In this document: in pieces, positions 25,193 to 34,177 of the stretch
Numbering within the stretch: position 1 is the stretch's first letter
Layout of the letters: the number at the start of each line of letters is the position of its first letter
Assembly (NCBI GenBank): GCA_011391215.1
Contig: JAABQX010000027.1
Location: forward strand, 1-63,959
Length of the DNA: 63,959 nucleotides
Reading direction: 5' to 3'
From: Rhodocyclaceae bacterium
GTDB taxonomy: Bacteria; Pseudomonadota; Gammaproteobacteria; Burkholderiales; Rhodocyclaceae
Notes under the pieces: generated by a model
Seen by the model: only the letters and a program-made list of their open reading frames with translations
Database searches by the model: none
Told to the model about the DNA's origin: nothing
Made by a program: the position numbers and the translations under genes

Positions 25193-26013
25193 TAGAAGAC
25201 CGCCCGCACCAGGTCGTCGAGTGTTTGCGTCATGTCCGGGTCGTCGGTCAGCGCGCGCGCCACCGCCGCCGTACTGGCGGTCGCTTCTGCCATCCCCGCA
25301 CCGATCAACTGGGCGGCATGCACCAGCAGGCGGGTGCTGGCGCCTTCGTCGAGACCGGCCCCCTTCAGGTTGCGCGTCAACTCACCGAGCTTGACAAGTT
25401 TCTTGGCCCGTTCGAGATCGATGCCACCCTCGGTGGCGACGATCTGCGCTTCGACCTCGGCACTCGGGTACTCGAATTCGAGCGCGACAAAGCGTTGGCG
25501 TGTCGAGGGTTTGATTTCCTTGAGCACACTCTGGTAGCCGGGGTTGTAGGAAACCACCAGCATGAATTCCGGCGGCGCGGGAATCAGCTCGCCGCGCTTG
25601 TCCACCGCCAGCGCGCGGCGCGTGTCGGCAAGCGGGTGAATGACCACTGTCGTGTCCTTGCGCGCCTCGACTATTTCGTCGAGGTAGCAGATCGCCCCGG
25701 CGCGCACGGCGGCGGTGAGCGGGCCATCAAGCCAGACGGTGTCGTCGCCGACGATCAAATAACGGCCGACCAGATCAGCGGTGGTCAGGTCATCGTGGCA
25801 AGCCACCGTTACCAGCGGGCGCTTGAGCTTCCACGCCATGTATTCGACGAAGCGCGTCTTGCCGCAACCGGTCGGACCCTTGAGCAAGACCGGCAGGCGC
25901 TTGCTGGCAGCCGCCTCGAAAATCGCCACCTCGGCATCCACCGGCTGGTAATAAGGCTCTGCCGTGAGCATTTCCAGCTCGGGCGTAATTGTCCTGAATG
26001 CTGTTGTCGTCAT
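25192..26013 (-). CDS. AAA+ ATPase of the MoxR family, CbbQ/NorQ type
   Basis: 273 residues with Walker A GPTGCGKTRF near residue 47, Walker B AICYLDEIVEAR, the sensor-1 region MLVVSYNPGYQS, and the C-terminal CbbQ_C-like region ending DDLVRAVF. It would form hexamers that use ATP to activate or insert cofactors into a client together with the VWA partner. ATG 26013 is the first in-frame start giving the family N-terminus (ITPELEMLTAEPYYQPV). First gene of a two-gene operon. Confidence 0.88.
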   Translation of the reverse strand: MTTTAFRTITPELEMLTAEPYYQPVDAEVAIFEAAASKRLPVLLKGPTGCGKTRFVEYMAWKLKRPLVTVACHDDLTTADLVGRYLIVGDDTVWLDGPLTAAVRAGAICYLDEIVEARKDTTVVIHPLADTRRALAVDKRGELIPAPPEFMLVVSYNPGYQSVLKEIKPSTRQRFVALEFEYPSAEVEAQIVATEGGIDLERAKKLVKLGELTRNLKGAGLDEGASTRLLVHAAQLIGAGMAEATASTAAVARALTDDPDMTQTLDDLVRAVF

Positions 26014-26081
26014 CTGTCGGGGTCCATCAGTTATTGTTGGAGTCGCTGCGGACGGAAGTCTGGAACAGCCGCCGGACGCTG

Positions 26082-26112
26082 TCAAATGCGCCGGCTTGTG
26101 CTCAAATGCGCC
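26082..26112. repeat. Short direct repeat in the cbbQ/TPP-enzyme intergenic region
   Basis: TCAAATGCGCC occurs at 26082-26092 and again at 26102-26112, 20 bp apart, so on about the same helix face. It lies between divergent genes and just upstream of the TPP-enzyme start, which would suit an operator, but no regulator can be assigned. Confidence 0.4.
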
Positions 26113-26148
26113 CTTTGCCACACACCACGCTCCACGCCCTTCAGCCTC

Positions 26149-27768
26149 ATGCAGATCACCGTCGCCGCACTTGTTGTCCGCTTCATGGAACGCCTTGGCA
26201 TCCGCACCATCTATGGCATGCCCGGCTCGCACATTCTGCCGGTCTATGATCAGCTTTTTGATTCGTCGATCAAGACGCTTCTGGTCAAGCACGAGCAGGG
26301 CGCGGCCTTCATGGCCTGCGGCGAGGCACGCGCCGGTCGCGGCATCGCGGCCTGCATTACCACCGCCGGTCCGGGCGCGACCAATCTCGTTACCGGCATC
26401 GCCAATGCCTACGCCGACAAGCTGCCGGTATTGATCATTACGGGCGAGACTTCGACCTTCATCTTCGGCAAGGGCGGACTGCAGGAAAGCTCGGGCGAAG
26501 GCGGCAGCATCAACCAGTCCGACCTGTTCCGCGGCATCACGCGCTATCACAAGATCGTCGAACGCACCGACTACCTGCTGCAGGTGCTGCGGCAGGCGAC
26601 ACGCATCCTGCTCTCGCCCAACGCCGGGCCGGTGCTGCTTTCATTTCCGTACAATATCCAGAAAGAGCTGGTGGACGAAAACCTGCTCGACGCCATCCGC
26701 TTTGTCACCGATCCGCCGCCGATCTGCAATCGCTTCGCCGCCACCGACGAAATGGCGCAAATGATCCGTACTGCCCGCTGCCCGATGATCGTCGCCGGCC
26801 ACGGCTGCTTTCTCGCCGGCGCACAGGCGGCATTGCAGAAGCTCGGTGACCGGCACTCGATCCCTGTGGCAACCACGCTGAAGGGCAAGGGGCTGATCGC
26901 CGAGAGCGACCCGCGTTCGCTCGGCTGCCTCGGCGTCACCTCCAATGGCGAAGCGTTTCGTCACATCGTCGACCATGCCGACCTGGTGATCGTGCTCGGC
27001 GCGACATTCAACGAGCGCACCAGCTACCTGTGGGACCCCACGCTGATGGGGGGCAAGCGCGTGATCCAGATCGACCACGATGCGGCACAACTGGAGAAGG
27101 TGTTCCGCGCCGACCTCGCCATCCACGGCGATATCCGCGCCGTACTCGAAGATCTGCTCGAATGCCTCGGAGATGCTACCGTCCCGCCAGCGCCGACTTT
27201 CTCGCCACCCGCCGTGGCCGCGCATTTCACCGCCGTCGCACATCTCTTCGAGCGCCTCGTCGAGCGCCTGCCGCAAGCCATGGTGTTCGACGACAACGTC
27301 ATTCTCGCGCAGACCTACCTGAAGGCCTCGCCGCAACATCGCTACTTTCCGAACTCCGGTGTTTCATCGCTCGGCCATGCCATTCCTGCGGCTATCGGCG
27401 CACGCTGCGCCGTCGCTGTGCCGACCTTCGCCATCCTCGGCGACGGCGGCTTCCAGATGTGCTGCATGGAGCTGATGACGGCCGTGAACTACGGCATTCC
27501 CCTCAACGTGGTGATGATCAACAACGGCACGTTGGGGTTGATCCGCAAGAACCAGTTCCAGCTTTATCACGAGCGCTATATCGACTGCGATTTCGTTAAC
27601 CCCGACTATGCGCTGCTGGCGCAGTCCTTCGGCATCCAACACTGGCGCGTCGAAACTGCGGCGGATGTGGATGCGCTGTTCGAGTGCGCCGATCTCGCCA
27701 GAGGCATCAACCTCATCGAAGTGATCTGGGACAAGCATGTCTTCCCCGCCTACAAATCAGACCGCTAG
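26149..27768 (+). CDS. Acetolactate-synthase-like TPP-dependent enzyme
   Basis: 539 residues, full three-domain TPP enzyme of the acetolactate synthase/benzoylformate decarboxylase superfamily. Pyrimidine domain: YGMPGSHILPVYD, the catalytic Glu in VKHEQGAAFMACGEARA, and TTAGPGATNLVTGIANAYAD. TPP domain: GDGGFQMCCMELMTA with NNGTLGLIRKNQF. There is no regulatory small subunit gene nearby, so a catabolic or specialised role is more likely than branched amino-acid synthesis. ATG 26149 gives MQITVAALVVRFMERLG; the frame is open far upstream without homologous sequence. A repeat copy is embedded as VPPAPTF (27178-27200). Confidence 0.85.
   Translation: MQITVAALVVRFMERLGIRTIYGMPGSHILPVYDQLFDSSIKTLLVKHEQGAAFMACGEARAGRGIAACITTAGPGATNLVTGIANAYADKLPVLIITGETSTFIFGKGGLQESSGEGGSINQSDLFRGITRYHKIVERTDYLLQVLRQATRILLSPNAGPVLLSFPYNIQKELVDENLLDAIRFVTDPPPICNRFAATDEMAQMIRTARCPMIVAGHGCFLAGAQAALQKLGDRHSIPVATTLKGKGLIAESDPRSLGCLGVTSNGEAFRHIVDHADLVIVLGATFNERTSYLWDPTLMGGKRVIQIDHDAAQLEKVFRADLAIHGDIRAVLEDLLECLGDATVPPAPTFSPPAVAAHFTAVAHLFERLVERLPQAMVFDDNVILAQTYLKASPQHRYFPNSGVSSLGHAIPAAIGARCAVAVPTFAILGDGGFQMCCMELMTAVNYGIPLNVVMINNGTLGLIRKNQFQLYHERYIDCDFVNPDYALLAQSFGIQHWRVETAADVDALFECADLARGINLIEVIWDKHVFPAYKSDR
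27178..27200 (+). repeat. Dispersed repeat, copy 8 (inside TPP-enzyme gene)
   Basis: Core exact, first base A instead of G, three Ts at the end. Same direction as the gene; translated TVPPAPTF in the linker between the central and the C-terminal TPP domain. Confidence 0.92.
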
Positions 27769-29281
27769 TCCTGTACATCGTTTCATCATCGTCGTGCCGG
27801 TTGCTGACCGGCCGCGCCATATCCAGGCCTGTCTGGACAGCCTCACCGAGTTGCTGCGGCGCTATCCCAACCCACGCGCCGTTACTGTCATCATCGCCGA
27901 CGACAGCGCTGACGCGGCCAACGTCGCGGCGAATCGGGTGATTGCCGGGCGCTACAGTAGCGCCGGCCTGACCGTCATTCATTTTGGTCCGGACGAGCAG
28001 TTTGCCCTGATCGGATCACTGCAGGAGACGCTGCCCGGTATTGTCGGCAACGCGCCGCGTGAGCGCTTCGGCCACAAAGGCCAGGGCGTGATGCGCAACA
28101 TCGCCTACCTCAAGGTCGCCGAGATGTTAAAGGGCGCACCCGATGACGACACGTTGATCTGGTCGCTCGACAGCGATCAGGAGTTTCGCGTCAATATGCC
28201 GGAAAACGATGGCTACGTCATCGACTACTTCCGCGACCTCGACGCGATTTTTGCGCAGACCGATGCGCAGGTGCTCACGGGCAAAGTGGTCGGCGACCCA
28301 CCGGTCTCGCCAGCCGTGATGACGCGCAACTTCCTCGCCGACGTGGAAGGCTTCCTGCAGGGCATGGCGACACGCGACGCGCAGGCGCCGTGCAGCCATC
28401 ATGGCAACGCGCAGAACAGCAGCAATGCTGCCTATCACGACATGGCCGACCTGTTCGGTTTCGCGCCTGACGCACGCTACGCCTACCCCTGCCCGCTGCT
28501 GGGCGAACATGCCGAAGCGGATTGCTTCGCCCATTTTGCCGGCCGCGTGAACAGCTTTTTCTACGGCGAGCACCCGACGCGCATCACCGCCTACGAGCCG
28601 GCCGAGCTGTTTTCGACGGTGCAGCCGGCGCGCACCGTGTATGCCGGCAACTACATGTTCCGACCGGCGGCGCTCAAGTACTTCATCCCCTTCGCCCATC
28701 TGCGGCTCAGAATGTCCGGCCCGACGCTAGGGCGCATCCTCAAGGCCGAGCTTGGCTCACGTTTCGTTTCCGCCAACCTGCCAATGCTGCACAAGCGCAC
28801 GGTGGAAAGCGGTGGCCAAGCCGAGTTCCGCCCGGGGATTGAAACGACTGAACAGATTATCGACATGAGCGGCGAATTCGAACGGCAGTTCTACGGCGAC
28901 GTGATGCTGTTCACCCAAGAGCGCCGTTCATCTAGCCACTCATCTAGCCGTCCCGCCAGCGCCGACTTTTCATTGATCGATTCGGTACGCGAGGAAATGC
29001 TTGAGAAGTACAACGCGCGCCAGCTGGCAATTCTGGACCGGCTCGCCGGCGTCGAAGCACTGCTTGACGACCCTGCTCGCTGGTGGCGCGATCATCCCGC
29101 CAGCGCGCAGTTTCGCCACTTCTGCGCCAATGTACGACGCAACTTCGGCGCCGCATCGCCGGGGCATCTACGCATCAACGCTGCTGACAACTGGGCCAAA
29201 TGGCGTGTCGCATTGCTCGAGGCAATTGCCCGCTATCCGGCGGATCGCCAGGCCTGGGAGCAGGTACTTTGCACTGGCTGA
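27737..29281 (+). CDS. Family-2-like glycosyltransferase
   Basis: 514 residues. The N-terminal part has a GT-A start (HRFIIVVPVADRPRHIQACL) and a metal-binding DxD in IWSLDSDQEF near residue 137. Further regions, such as YAGNYMFRPAALKYFIPF, are consistent with a nucleotide-sugar transferase that recognises an unusual acceptor. The start overlaps the preceding gene by 32 bp. The C-terminal half is helical; a repeat copy is translated as SRPASADFS. No membrane segment. Substrate unknown; the neighbours suggest a shared, unrecognised pathway. Confidence 0.6.
   Translation: MSSPPTNQTASPVHRFIIVVPVADRPRHIQACLDSLTELLRRYPNPRAVTVIIADDSADAANVAANRVIAGRYSSAGLTVIHFGPDEQFALIGSLQETLPGIVGNAPRERFGHKGQGVMRNIAYLKVAEMLKGAPDDDTLIWSLDSDQEFRVNMPENDGYVIDYFRDLDAIFAQTDAQVLTGKVVGDPPVSPAVMTRNFLADVEGFLQGMATRDAQAPCSHHGNAQNSSNAAYHDMADLFGFAPDARYAYPCPLLGEHAEADCFAHFAGRVNSFFYGEHPTRITAYEPAELFSTVQPARTVYAGNYMFRPAALKYFIPFAHLRLRMSGPTLGRILKAELGSRFVSANLPMLHKRTVESGGQAEFRPGIETTEQIIDMSGEFERQFYGDVMLFTQERRSSSHSSSRPASADFSLIDSVREEMLEKYNARQLAILDRLAGVEALLDDPARWWRDHPASAQFRHFCANVRRNFGAASPGHLRINAADNWAKWRVALLEAIARYPADRQAWEQVLCTG
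28947..28970 (+). repeat. Dispersed 24-bp repeat, copy 9 (inside glycosyltransferase gene)
   Basis: Exact consensus in the direction of the gene, read in a different frame from the other embedded copies, giving RPASADFS. Just before it CATCTAGCC is nearly duplicated (28930 and 28941 areas), which could be a trace of the insertion event. Confidence 0.95.
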
Positions 29282-30543
29282 GACACTGGTTGCATCGGCG
29301 CCAACGCCCGGCGCGTTACGCCCAACTCGTCGAACTGCTCGCCACGCAGGCCATGACGCCCGGGCAGGTGCTGCAAAAGCAGCAACAGGATCTGCGCGCC
29401 ATCGTCCGCTACGCTGTCGAAAACACAGTCTATTACCGCGATAAATTCGGCGCGGCGGCGGGTGATTTCGCGAGCCTGCCCATTCTGCACAAGGACGACG
29501 TCAGGCAACGCATGGCGGATATGCTGGCTGGCGATGCTGATCCGCTCACTACCCCGATCGGCCATACCGGCGGCTCGACAGGCAATCCACTGGCTTTCTA
29601 TTACAACGAGGCCAAGCACGAGTTGATGCGTGCCGGCATGATGCGCAGCTACATGATGGCCGGCTGGCGCCCGGGCGAGAAGATTCTCAACTTCTGGGGC
29701 GCGCGCCTGGACACGATGGCCGGCGGGGTTTTCGGCGGCACACGCTGGGGCGACTTCATTGCCGCCGAAACCACCCTCCCCGCGCAGCATGTCTCGGACG
29801 ACAAGCTGCAAGCCTGGGCAGATTTTCTGCTTCGCTACCGACCGGTGCTGTTGCAGGGCTATGCAACGATTCTGGCGGCGCTGGCACGCTTTGTCCTTGA
29901 GCGAAAACTACCCGTACCAGCCAGCCTGATCGGCATCTATTCTACGGCGGAAGTGCTTGACGACGGGCAGCGTGCATTGATTGAACGGGCCTTCGGCTGC
30001 AAGGTGTTCAACCAGTACGGTAGCCGCGAAATCCCCAATATCGCCTGCGAGTGCCGGCACGGCAACATGCATGTCTTCACCGACATGGTGTATCTGGAGT
30101 CCATCGACGACAATCTCATCATCACCTCGCTGACCAACCGCCTGATGCCGATGATCCGCTATGAAAATGGCGACTCGGGACGCCTCAAGGAAGGCGACTG
30201 CGCTTGCGGTTCCCCTTTTCCGCAGATGGAGATGGGCATGTGCCGGCATAACGACCTGATCCTGACACCGGGCGGCCGGCGCATCCATCCATCGTATTTC
30301 AACCGGCTGCTCACGGGGCTGCCCGAGATCGAGCAGTTTCAGGTCATCCAGCCGGTGCCGGAACGTCTTGTCCTGAACGTGGTGACAGCGCTGGAAACCC
30401 TTGCCCCGACAATACAGGCGGGCTTGCAGGCAGCGATCCGGCGCGATCTCGATGCGCGGATAACACTGGAGCTCAACTGCGTGGCCGTGATCGAGCGGAC
30501 TGCCTCAGGCAAGCACCGCTTCGTCATCAGCCACGCCGGCTGA
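29269..30543 (+). CDS. PaaK/CapK-type adenylate-forming ligase
   Basis: 424 residues related to phenylacetate-CoA ligase and the capsule-cluster CapK proteins. The AMP-binding loop is GHTGGSTGNPLAFYY, followed by YGSREIPNIACEC (A5-like motif) and MIRYENGDSGRL (A7-like). The C-terminal sub-domain carries TASGKHRFV. The start TTG 29269 has GGGAGCAGG upstream and overlaps the glycosyltransferase stop region; no ATG is close. CapK-like members often act in polysaccharide or glycolipid modification clusters, so acyl transfer onto a glycan is a fair but unproven guess. Confidence 0.75.
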   Translation: MHWLRHWLHRRQRPARYAQLVELLATQAMTPGQVLQKQQQDLRAIVRYAVENTVYYRDKFGAAAGDFASLPILHKDDVRQRMADMLAGDADPLTTPIGHTGGSTGNPLAFYYNEAKHELMRAGMMRSYMMAGWRPGEKILNFWGARLDTMAGGVFGGTRWGDFIAAETTLPAQHVSDDKLQAWADFLLRYRPVLLQGYATILAALARFVLERKLPVPASLIGIYSTAEVLDDGQRALIERAFGCKVFNQYGSREIPNIACECRHGNMHVFTDMVYLESIDDNLIITSLTNRLMPMIRYENGDSGRLKEGDCACGSPFPQMEMGMCRHNDLILTPGGRRIHPSYFNRLLTGLPEIEQFQVIQPVPERLVLNVVTALETLAPTIQAGLQAAIRRDLDARITLELNCVAVIERTASGKHRFVISHAG

Positions 30544-31494
30544 TCAACCCTGCCCGCAGTTGCCGCTTTCGTCGGCACAGTAAGCGAGGCCGGAATCTTC
30601 CTCGTTGATGCCTTCATTGAGCATGTCTTCTTCGAGCTTGGCGCGCTTCTCGGCGGCCTCTTTCTCGATCTCGATCTGACGTTCACGCCATTTATCGAGA
30701 CGTACCTTGGCGACTTCATCGTTCAGCGCGATGCTTTGCTCGCCGAACAGCACCTGCTTGAGGAAGCGGAAAGAGAACTGCATCAGTTCGACGTCATCAC
30801 CCAGTACCAAAGTGCGTTCGTCGTCGCTCATGGCGAACAGCTTGCCAAAAGCCTCGCTCTCGACAAAGCTGCGGAAGGTGTCGACGTCGTAACAGGCCAT
30901 GAAAAACAGTTGCCGACTCTTGAGCGACAACGCGCCGATGGTCGGGCCGGTAGATTTCTTCTTCAGCACCAGCTGGCGCCAGCCACGCGCCAGTTCGTCG
31001 TATTCGGGCAAGCCCTGCTCCTCGCGATATGCGTCAATAGTGAGCGTACGCGCCACCTCGTGGCCTTTGCAGTGCTCCTCCTTGACCATGGCATAGGACT
31101 GGGTGTCGACAAACTCGTCCTGCTTGCGCATCGAAAGTAGCGCGACCGGGTAGTAACGGCAGGCGGTCGGCCGGTCTTCATAGACGCCACAACCTTCGGG
31201 TTTCATGAAGCGGCAGGCGGTGCCATTTTCAACGGGACGCAACTTCACGCCGGCGATGCCGTCTTTTTCCATTTCGTAGGGCACAGTGTATTCGCGCAGG
31301 AACTCGGTCGATGAGGTGCCGAGATGCTTTTTGAGGCGGACGATGTCGTAGGGCGTCAGTGAAATATCGATGTTGGCGCAACAGGCATTCCAGCAGGAAA
31401 TTCCCTTGTGGCAGGAAAACTGGATCGAATGGCCACCTTCGACCATGGCCGGTACGACGGGACTTTGCGGAAAGGGAACTTCGATTTTGGACAT
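30544..31494 (-). CDS. YkgJ-family cysteine-cluster protein
   Basis: 316 residues with the YkgJ/CxxCxxxCC-type cluster: CHKGISCWNACCANIDISLTP, then CRFMKPEGCGVYEDRPTACRYYP. The set of cysteines likely binds Zn2+ or an Fe-S centre. The long C-terminal extension (LQFSFRFLKQVLFGE, then a coiled-coil-like EIEKEAAEKRAKLEED) is unusual for small YkgJ proteins. It lies directly downstream of aprBA on the same strand but is separated from it by a terminator. A role in sulfur metabolism is possible but unproven. Confidence 0.7.
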   Translation of the reverse strand: MSKIEVPFPQSPVVPAMVEGGHSIQFSCHKGISCWNACCANIDISLTPYDIVRLKKHLGTSSTEFLREYTVPYEMEKDGIAGVKLRPVENGTACRFMKPEGCGVYEDRPTACRYYPVALLSMRKQDEFVDTQSYAMVKEEHCKGHEVARTLTIDAYREEQGLPEYDELARGWRQLVLKKKSTGPTIGALSLKSRQLFFMACYDVDTFRSFVESEAFGKLFAMSDDERTLVLGDDVELMQFSFRFLKQVLFGEQSIALNDEVAKVRLDKWRERQIEIEKEAAEKRAKLEEDMLNEGINEEDSGLAYCADESGNCGQG

Positions 31495-31595
31495 TTCACA
31501 CCTCGTTGTTTCTGTTGAGTCGGTCTGGTTTGCAAAGGAGCCCCGGAGCTTACACGGGAGGTCACCCCTTTGAAAACAAGGCCATCGCCATCCTG

Positions 31596-31629
31596 AAAAG
31601 AAAAACCGGACGTCTCGCGACGTCCGGTT
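31596..31629 (-). terminator. Rho-independent terminator of aprBA
   Basis: On the minus strand an 11-bp perfect stem AACCGGACGTC/GACGTCCGGTT with loop GCGA is followed by TTTCTTTT. It starts 23 bp after the aprA stop and would end the aprBA message before the YkgJ gene. Confidence 0.9.
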
Positions 31630-31651
31630 CTCTGGTAGTGCTACAGACTGC

Positions 31652-33679
31652 TTAGTGCGGCGCGGCAGCCTTGAACAGCTTGGACTTGTCAACCAGGTCT
31701 ACGTGCTTGCGCTTGAAACAAGTCCACTTCTTGGACGACTTGTCGTAGATCGAGTTAACGAAGCAGTGCCAGTTCTCTTCATCGACGAAGTTCTTGTCGG
31801 TGCGATAGTAGAAGCCGGGGTAACGGCTTTCTTCGCGGAACTGGATGTGCTTCATGTGGGCTTCGGCCGTCAGGATGCGATGGTAGTTTTCCCAGGCGCG
31901 CAGCAGTTCGTGCAAGTCTTTCGCACGCATCTTCTGCGAGTCTTCCTTCAGCATCTCGAGCTTCTCTTCTGCAACGGCCAACATCTTGTCGTTGGTGTTG
32001 TAGTAGGTGCCACAACCGGCAACGTACTCGTCCATGATCTTCTGCAGGCGGAACTGCAGCATCTTGGGCGTGATGTAGTTGGGGTTGACGTCGATCGCGG
32101 TCGAGTAGTCCTTGAACTCGAGGAAGTTACGCACTGGCTGCCAAATCTGCTCGGCCAGGTCTTCCGGGGAGGTATCGAGTTCCGGCTTGAAGTCGGCATT
32201 GTCGAGGCAGTACTTGACCATGGCCTTGGCGGCCAGACGGCCTTCGGTGTGTGAACCGGAGGAGAACTTGTGGCCGGCAGCGCCCACGCCGTCGCCGGCG
32301 GTGAACAGACCCTTGATCGTCGTCATGCCACGGTAGCCCCAGTTCCAGCCAGAAGGCAGGTGGGCGGGGATACCGGTGTACTCTTCCGAAGTCGGCGCGC
32401 CGAGGTCGGTCGGGCCGGACGTCCAGATACCGCAACAACCGGAGTGCGAACCGAGCAGGTAGGGCTCGGTCGGCATCAGTTCGGACATCTTCTTCTCGGG
32501 TTCGATGTTCTCGCCAACCCAGATGCCGCACTGGCCGATACACATATCCAGGAAGTCTTCCCAGGCTTCGGCTTCGAGGTGCTTCACTTCCTTCGGCGAC
32601 AAGGTCTCGCGCAGCTTGGCCAGCGCAGTGACGGTGTCCATGTAGATCGGGCCGCGACCTTCCTTCATCTCTTTGAGCATCAGGTGGTTACGCAGGCAGG
32701 AAGCGGGAACAGCAGCCTGGCCATAGGGCGGGTAGTCGTTCAGCATGTCCTTGTTCTTGGTCATGTAGTCTTCGCCGTAGGCGTTGGCTGCACGGGCCTT
32801 GAACAGCAGGAACCAGGCACCGACCGGGCCGTAACCGTCCTTGAAGCGGGCGGGCACGAAACGGTTTTCCATCATGGTCAACTCGGCGCCGGCTTCAGCC
32901 GCCATCGAGTAGGTGGAACCAGCGTTCCACACCGGGTACCAGGCGCGGCCAGTACCTTCACCAACGGAGCGCGGACGGAAAATGTTCACGCAACCACCGG
33001 CGGCCAGAATGATCGCCTTGGCTTTGTAAACATAAATCTTGTTCTCGCGTACGGAGAAACCAACGGCGCCGGCGATCTTGGAGGGGTCGTTCTTGTCATT
33101 GACCAGCTTGACGATGAACACGCGCTCCTGAATGCGGTCGAGGCCGAGGGCCTTCTTGGCGGCTTCAGCGACGATCCACTTGTAGGATTCGCCGTTGATC
33201 ATGATCTGCCACTTGCCCGAACGGACCGGCTGACCGCCGTCCTTCAGGAGGGGCAAACCTTCCTTGATGGCTTCCGCACCGTCGTGACGCACGCCGTCCG
33301 GAGCTGTCTTCCAAATGGGGAGGCCCCACTCTTCGAACAAATGCACGGAGTCATCAACGTTACGGCCCACGTCGTAGGCCAGGTCGTCACGGGTGATACC
33401 CATCAGGTCATTGGAGACCATGCGGGTGTAGTCAGCGGGATCCTGCTTGTCGCCGATGTAGGTGTTGATCGCGGACAGGCCCTGGGCAACAGCGCCCGAA
33501 CGGTCCATCGCGGCCTTGTCGACCAACTTGATCTTCAGGTCTTTGCCGGTCTCGGCCTTGACAGCCTCGGTCCAGCGCATCATTTCGTAAGCGGTGCCGC
33601 AGCAGGCCATGCCGCCACCGATCATCAGAACGTCCAGCTCTTCCTGAACGATTTCCGGTTTGTCAAAAGTTCCAGCCAT
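31652..33679 (-). CDS. aprA: Adenylylsulfate (APS) reductase alpha subunit
   Basis: 675 residues, FAD-containing catalytic subunit that interconverts APS and sulfite plus AMP. The FAD region is IGGGMACCGTAYEMMRW, then DKAAMDRSGAVAQGLSAIN and a later GDGVGAAGHKFSSGSHTEGR. Length and motif layout match AprA of sulfur oxidisers and reducers. Together with sat and in an oxygen-respiring betaproteobacterium, oxidation of sulfite to sulfate through APS is the more likely direction, but sequence does not prove it. No aprM gene is present. Encoded 24 bp after aprB. Confidence 0.95.
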   Translation of the reverse strand: MAGTFDKPEIVQEELDVLMIGGGMACCGTAYEMMRWTEAVKAETGKDLKIKLVDKAAMDRSGAVAQGLSAINTYIGDKQDPADYTRMVSNDLMGITRDDLAYDVGRNVDDSVHLFEEWGLPIWKTAPDGVRHDGAEAIKEGLPLLKDGGQPVRSGKWQIMINGESYKWIVAEAAKKALGLDRIQERVFIVKLVNDKNDPSKIAGAVGFSVRENKIYVYKAKAIILAAGGCVNIFRPRSVGEGTGRAWYPVWNAGSTYSMAAEAGAELTMMENRFVPARFKDGYGPVGAWFLLFKARAANAYGEDYMTKNKDMLNDYPPYGQAAVPASCLRNHLMLKEMKEGRGPIYMDTVTALAKLRETLSPKEVKHLEAEAWEDFLDMCIGQCGIWVGENIEPEKKMSELMPTEPYLLGSHSGCCGIWTSGPTDLGAPTSEEYTGIPAHLPSGWNWGYRGMTTIKGLFTAGDGVGAAGHKFSSGSHTEGRLAAKAMVKYCLDNADFKPELDTSPEDLAEQIWQPVRNFLEFKDYSTAIDVNPNYITPKMLQFRLQKIMDEYVAGCGTYYNTNDKMLAVAEEKLEMLKEDSQKMRAKDLHELLRAWENYHRILTAEAHMKHIQFREESRYPGFYYRTDKNFVDEENWHCFVNSIYDKSSKKWTCFKRKHVDLVDKSKLFKAAAPH

Positions 33680-33703
33680 TTTGATATTCCTCGATTCGTT
33701 GAA

Positions 33704-34177
33704 TTACTTGCGGATGAGTTCAGCGGGGTTGCCGGAGCGGTAACCACCCATCATGTCGCGTGTGAACGAGCCGACGGCTTCGATGTCGGCCAACTTGGGC
33801 ATCGGCTTGCCGCCGAACGGATCGATCGAGCCCTCGGGGGTGGTGCGGATCGGGAACTTGAAGCGCTTCATGTTGCCGTTACGGAATTTGATGGTCCACA
33901 TGATGGAATCGGAACCACGCAGGGGCTGCACAGAGCCGCCCAGCGGGACGACGTCAGCGTAGTGGCGGCATTCGATGGCGCCTTGCGGGCAGATCTTGAC
34001 GCAGGAATAGCACTCCCAGCACTGCTCCGGCTCCTGGTTGAACGCCTTCATGGCATGGCCGGTATCGGAACCGTCCTTGTCGAGTTTCATCAGGTTGTGC
34101 GGACAAATGTACATGCAGGCGGTCTTGTCCTGACCCTTACAGCCATCGCACTTTTCGGTACGAACAAAGGTTGGCAT
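33704..34177 (-). CDS. aprB: APS reductase beta (iron-sulfur) subunit
   Basis: 157 residues with two [4Fe-4S] clusters: CDGCKGQDKTACMYICPHN and CWECYSCVKICPQGAIECR, the irregular spacing typical of AprB. The C-terminal tail (GSFTRDMMGGYRSGNPAELI) wraps the alpha subunit in known structures. ATG 34177 is preceded by AAGGAGAG. First gene of the aprBA operon, divergent from sat. Confidence 0.95.
   Translation of the reverse strand: MPTFVRTEKCDGCKGQDKTACMYICPHNLMKLDKDGSDTGHAMKAFNQEPEQCWECYSCVKICPQGAIECRHYADVVPLGGSVQPLRGSDSIMWTIKFRNGNMKRFKFPIRTTPEGSIDPFGGKPMPKLADIEAVGSFTRDMMGGYRSGNPAELIRK

Noticed and set aside
23372-25195. 607-codon plus-strand frame opposite the VWA-domain gene
   Set aside because: Antisense shadow; the minus strand has a VWA MIDAS motif and is coupled to cbbQ.
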